A DNA stretch of 7,160 nucleotides from Acidimicrobiia bacterium (lineage in GTDB: Bacteria > Actinomycetota > Acidimicrobiia > Acidimicrobiales > Ilumatobacteraceae): assembly GCA_010030605.1 (NCBI GenBank), contig RHCK01000081.1:1-7160 (forward strand), given 5' to 3'. Under the pieces are notes generated by a model. That model ran no database searches and was not told where the DNA came from. It saw nothing but the letters and a program-made list of their open reading frames with translations. The position numbers and the translations under genes were made by a program. Positions 5,121 through 7,160 of the stretch are shown in pieces; positions within the stretch are counted from its first letter, which is position 1; each line of letters opens with the position of its first letter.

Positions 5121-5978
5121 ATGACACCAGCAACAACAATCATCATCGCCGTGGCCGTGCTGGTCGTGGCCGCCGCGGTCGTGCTCGTCACGTCGGCGCG
5201 TCGGTCCGACGTGCGCGGAGCGGGTGCTCTGTCTCGCGAGACGGTGAAGCGCGACAAGTCGATCAAGGCCGAGTCCGGTGCCGGACCCAGCGGTGCCGCC
5301 TACGAGTCCGCCGAGACATCCGCTCGTTCGACCGCACTCGAAAAAGCCGCCGAGGTGGCTCCCGTCGCGTGGCAGGCCCCGGACGAGGAAACACTTGGCG
5401 TGTCGCGTCGTCAGTTCTTCAATCGCGCCACGGTTTCCATGATGACCGCGAGCCTCGGCGCGTTCGGCGTGGCCGTGGTGGCGTTTCTGTGGCCCCGCGC
5501 CGGCGGAGGATTCGGCTCGAAGGTGACCGTCGGTCGTCTCGACGATCTGTTGGTGCAGATTCGTAGCGAGAAAGGTTTCGTGTACAAGCCCGAAGCCCGC
5601 ACATGGCTCACCGCCTACCCCGCCGACGCTCTTCCGAAGGCGCGCAAAGCGTATTCGTCGCAGCCGTCGGTGTTGGCGGGCATGGAAGCCGGTCTGGTCG
5701 CGCTGTATCAGAAGTGCCCGCACCTCGGTTGTCGTGTTCCGGATTGCAAGAGCTCGCAGTGGTTCGAATGTCCGTGCCATGGTTCGCAGTACAACCGAGT
5801 CGGTGAGAAGAAGGCCGGCCCGGCGCCGCGCGGTATGGATCGATTCGGTGTGTCCATCAGCAACGGCAACGTGGTGGTCGACACCGGCGCCGTGTTCAAC
5901 GGTCCGGCCATCGGCACCAACACCACCGGTCAGGAAGCCGAAGGACCGCACTGCATCACGGGTGGAGGAGGCCACTGA
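5121..5978 (+). CDS. qcrA: Rieske iron-sulfur protein of the bc/b6f-like complex
   Basis: The 285-residue product carries a [2Fe-2S] Rieske cluster that takes one electron from quinol and passes it to the c-type cytochrome on the outer face. Box I is CPHLGC (199-204) and box II CPCHGS (217-222): Cys199, His201, Cys217 and His220 are the ligands, and Cys204/Cys219 the expected disulfide. A further Cys209 lies between the boxes. There are two predicted helices, one at the very N-terminus (about 4-24) and a second at about 105-124, separated by roughly 75 charged, Ala/Ser-rich residues. SRRQFF (95-100) just before the second helix resembles a twin-arginine signal placed internally, as in actinobacterial Rieske proteins, though those have three helices. 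The protein ends in a Gly-rich tail (GGGGH) whose codons form the next gene's ribosome binding site. Spacing to the dihaem cytochrome is two bases. Confidence 0.95.
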   Translation: MTPATTIIIAVAVLVVAAAVVLVTSARRSDVRGAGALSRETVKRDKSIKAESGAGPSGAAYESAETSARSTALEKAAEVAPVAWQAPDEETLGVSRRQFFNRATVSMMTASLGAFGVAVVAFLWPRAGGGFGSKVTVGRLDDLLVQIRSEKGFVYKPEARTWLTAYPADALPKARKAYSSQPSVLAGMEAGLVALYQKCPHLGCRVPDCKSSQWFECPCHGSQYNRVGEKKAGPAPRGMDRFGVSISNGNVVVDTGAVFNGPAIGTNTTGQEAEGPHCITGGGGH

Positions 5979-5980
5979 TC

Positions 5981-7045
5981 ATGATCGCTCTCGCCACCAC
6001 CACCATCGCCGTCGTTCTCACTCTTATCTTCGTTGCGGGTTGGATCGTCTATGCGTTCATGAATCGCGGTGCGGGTCGCGCCGAGATCGGTTCGGAAATC
6101 GAACTGGCCGCGAACCGCAAGAAGTACTACGAGGATGAGGAACTCGAGGGCAAGCGGCTCGAACGAGTGCAGTTCCTTGGAGTCATCTTGTTGGCCACCA
6201 TCACCATCGGGCTTCCCGCGTACTGGGTGATGGAGCCCAGTCGTCAAGCCGGAGCCATCGAGGGATACAGCGGTCGCTTCGTCACCTGGGGATCGAAGCT
6301 TTTCGCCCCCACGGCCGAAGGCGGTTTCAACTGCGCCGGTTGCCATGGCGGCATGAACGCCAGCGGTGGCGCCGCGCCGTGGACCGTCACCGACACCAAA
6401 ACCGGTGAGGTGAAGTCGGTGACCTGGAAGGCGCCGGCGTTGAACACGGTGTTCTACCGATTCGACGACAGCGAAGTTCAGTTCATCCTCGAATACGGCC
6501 GCCCGTTCTCGCCGATGTCCCCGTGGGGCACCAAGGGTGGCGGGCCCATGAACTCGCAACAGATCGAAACCCTCATTGCGTATCTGCACAGCATCCAGAT
6601 TCCTCGCGAGGATTGCCTCGTGCAGGATGCGAATCCGCTGAATTGCGAAGGCGGACATTTGCCGGTGTCCGAACAGGACAAGATTCAGGCGGCGGCCGAA
6701 AAGGCCGTCGAGGACGGCACCTACGACTCCATCGGTGAGGCCTTGTTCAATCTCGAATTGAGCGCTGGTGCCTACAGTTGCGCGCGTTGTCATACTCCGG
6801 GTTGGAGCTGGGGCGAGCCCGGCAACACCGGTGCGGGCGCCTTCGGTTGGAACCTCACGGGCGGCGCGACGAACGCACACTTCGCCACCGAGCAGGAGAT
6901 GATCGACTTCATCAAGTCCGGTTCCAAGTACGGCGTGAAGTACGGCCTGCAGGGGCAAGGCAGTGGTCGTATGCCCGGGTTCGGCAGCCTTCTCACCGAC
7001 GACCAGATCCAAGAGATCGTGAACTACGTCCGGAACGAACTATGA
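5981..7045 (+). CDS. Dihaem cytochrome c subunit with two N-terminal membrane helices
   Basis: The 354-residue product has two covalent haem sites, CAGCH (118-122) and CARCH (267-271), each in its own cytochrome c domain. Met179 (SPMSPWG) and Met331 (GRMPGFG) are the likely sixth ligands. Cys212 and Cys222 in the inter-domain segment could form a disulfide. Helices at about 7-27 and 63-84 enclose a strongly charged loop, predicted cytoplasmic, so both haem domains lie outside. It probably replaces cytochrome c1/f, accepting electrons from the Rieske cluster and passing them to an oxidase; two haems recall actinobacterial QcrC, but QcrC is anchored by a C-terminal helix. GGAGGAGG nine bases before ATG is a strong binding site, embedded in the end of the Rieske gene. 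Its stop overlaps the next start as ATGA. No cytochrome f gene is present in the window. Confidence 0.93.
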   Translation: MIALATTTIAVVLTLIFVAGWIVYAFMNRGAGRAEIGSEIELAANRKKYYEDEELEGKRLERVQFLGVILLATITIGLPAYWVMEPSRQAGAIEGYSGRFVTWGSKLFAPTAEGGFNCAGCHGGMNASGGAAPWTVTDTKTGEVKSVTWKAPALNTVFYRFDDSEVQFILEYGRPFSPMSPWGTKGGGPMNSQQIETLIAYLHSIQIPREDCLVQDANPLNCEGGHLPVSEQDKIQAAAEKAVEDGTYDSIGEALFNLELSAGAYSCARCHTPGWSWGEPGNTGAGAFGWNLTGGATNAHFATEQEMIDFIKSGSKYGVKYGLQGQGSGRMPGFGSLLTDDQIQEIVNYVRNEL

Positions 7046-7160
7046 GCGCACTACTCAGCATCACCTGGGAACCCGAGATTCGGGGCATCCTCACCGTCAT
7101 CATCGGAACCGTGGCGCTGTGCGGCAGTGTCTATCTGTTGCTCGGCACCAACATCGGTGT
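7042..7160 (+). CDS. Membrane protein, N-terminal fragment cut by the window edge
   Basis: The start overlaps the dihaem cytochrome stop by four bases (ATGA), the usual sign of translational coupling; there is no strong ribosome binding site of its own. The 39 codons visible read MSALLSITWEPEIRGILTVI and continue into a hydrophobic helix (about residues 15-35), then TNIGV at the edge. I do not recognise a characterised family from this fragment. Its position makes it the next product of the bc-complex operon, either a small subunit or an assembly factor. Confidence 0.75.
   Translation, partial: MSALLSITWEPEIRGILTVIIGTVALCGSVYLLLGTNIG

Noticed and set aside
4418..5266. Minus-strand open frame of 282 codons
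   Set aside because: It is antisense to the subunit IV-type and Rieske genes, rich in Arg/His/Gly/Val, with no motif; a shadow of high-GC coding.
5118..7012. Two long minus-strand open frames opposite the Rieske and dihaem cytochrome genes
   Set aside because: The plus strand carries intact Rieske and CxxCH motifs there; the antisense readings show none.

Overview
The window looks like a chromosomal segment of a high-GC actinobacterium, most likely Acidimicrobiia or a relative. This rests on G/C-ending codons, Ala/Pro/Lys-rich linkers, a geranylgeranyl-reductase-family flavoprotein and an electron-transfer operon of Rieske, split cytochrome b and c-type cytochromes; the taxon is an inference. 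No mobile elements, tRNA/rRNA genes or CRISPR arrays were seen.

Layout. Positions 1-60 hold the edge of an unidentified neighbour. On the minus strand, transcribed leftward, are a membrane-anchored monohaem cytochrome c (1389-2189, GTG start) and, behind it, an FAD-dependent geranylgeranyl reductase-like enzyme (61-1308). A divergent intergenic region of about 440 bp (2190-2633) carries several inverted repeats, including a perfect 16-bp palindrome against the first start codon of the rightward operon. That operon runs tightly spaced to the window edge: a small three-helix membrane protein of unknown function (2634-3122), a 2[4Fe-4S] ferredoxin (3126-3539), a cytochrome b6-type subunit (3551-4333), a subunit IV-type C-terminal cytochrome b (4355-5107), a Rieske protein (5121-5978), a dihaem cytochrome c (5981-7045) and the start of a membrane protein (7042 onward).

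How it works together. The operon encodes a quinol:cytochrome c oxidoreductase whose cytochrome b is split as in b6f complexes, instead of the single long cytochrome b of the mycobacterial and streptomycete qcrCAB complex. Four haem His residues and one Cys (Cys79) have exactly the spacing of Cys35/His86/His100/His187/His202 of plastid b6, so a covalent third haem (c_i/c_n) is predicted. The Qo motif is APWY instead of PEWY. A ferredoxin gene sits directly before the b6-type gene, suggesting that low-potential electrons may enter or leave the complex. The reductase-like flavoprotein could saturate the menaquinone side chain used by the complex (inference).

The most unexpected signal is a short N-terminal motif, (T)EIPEHLLKR, shared by the divergently encoded cytochrome c and the subunit IV-type protein, and repeated a second time in the latter as IPAHLLERS. 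It lies on the predicted cytoplasmic side in both, ahead of a low-complexity linker, and may be a docking or assembly tag linking the two transcripts' products.
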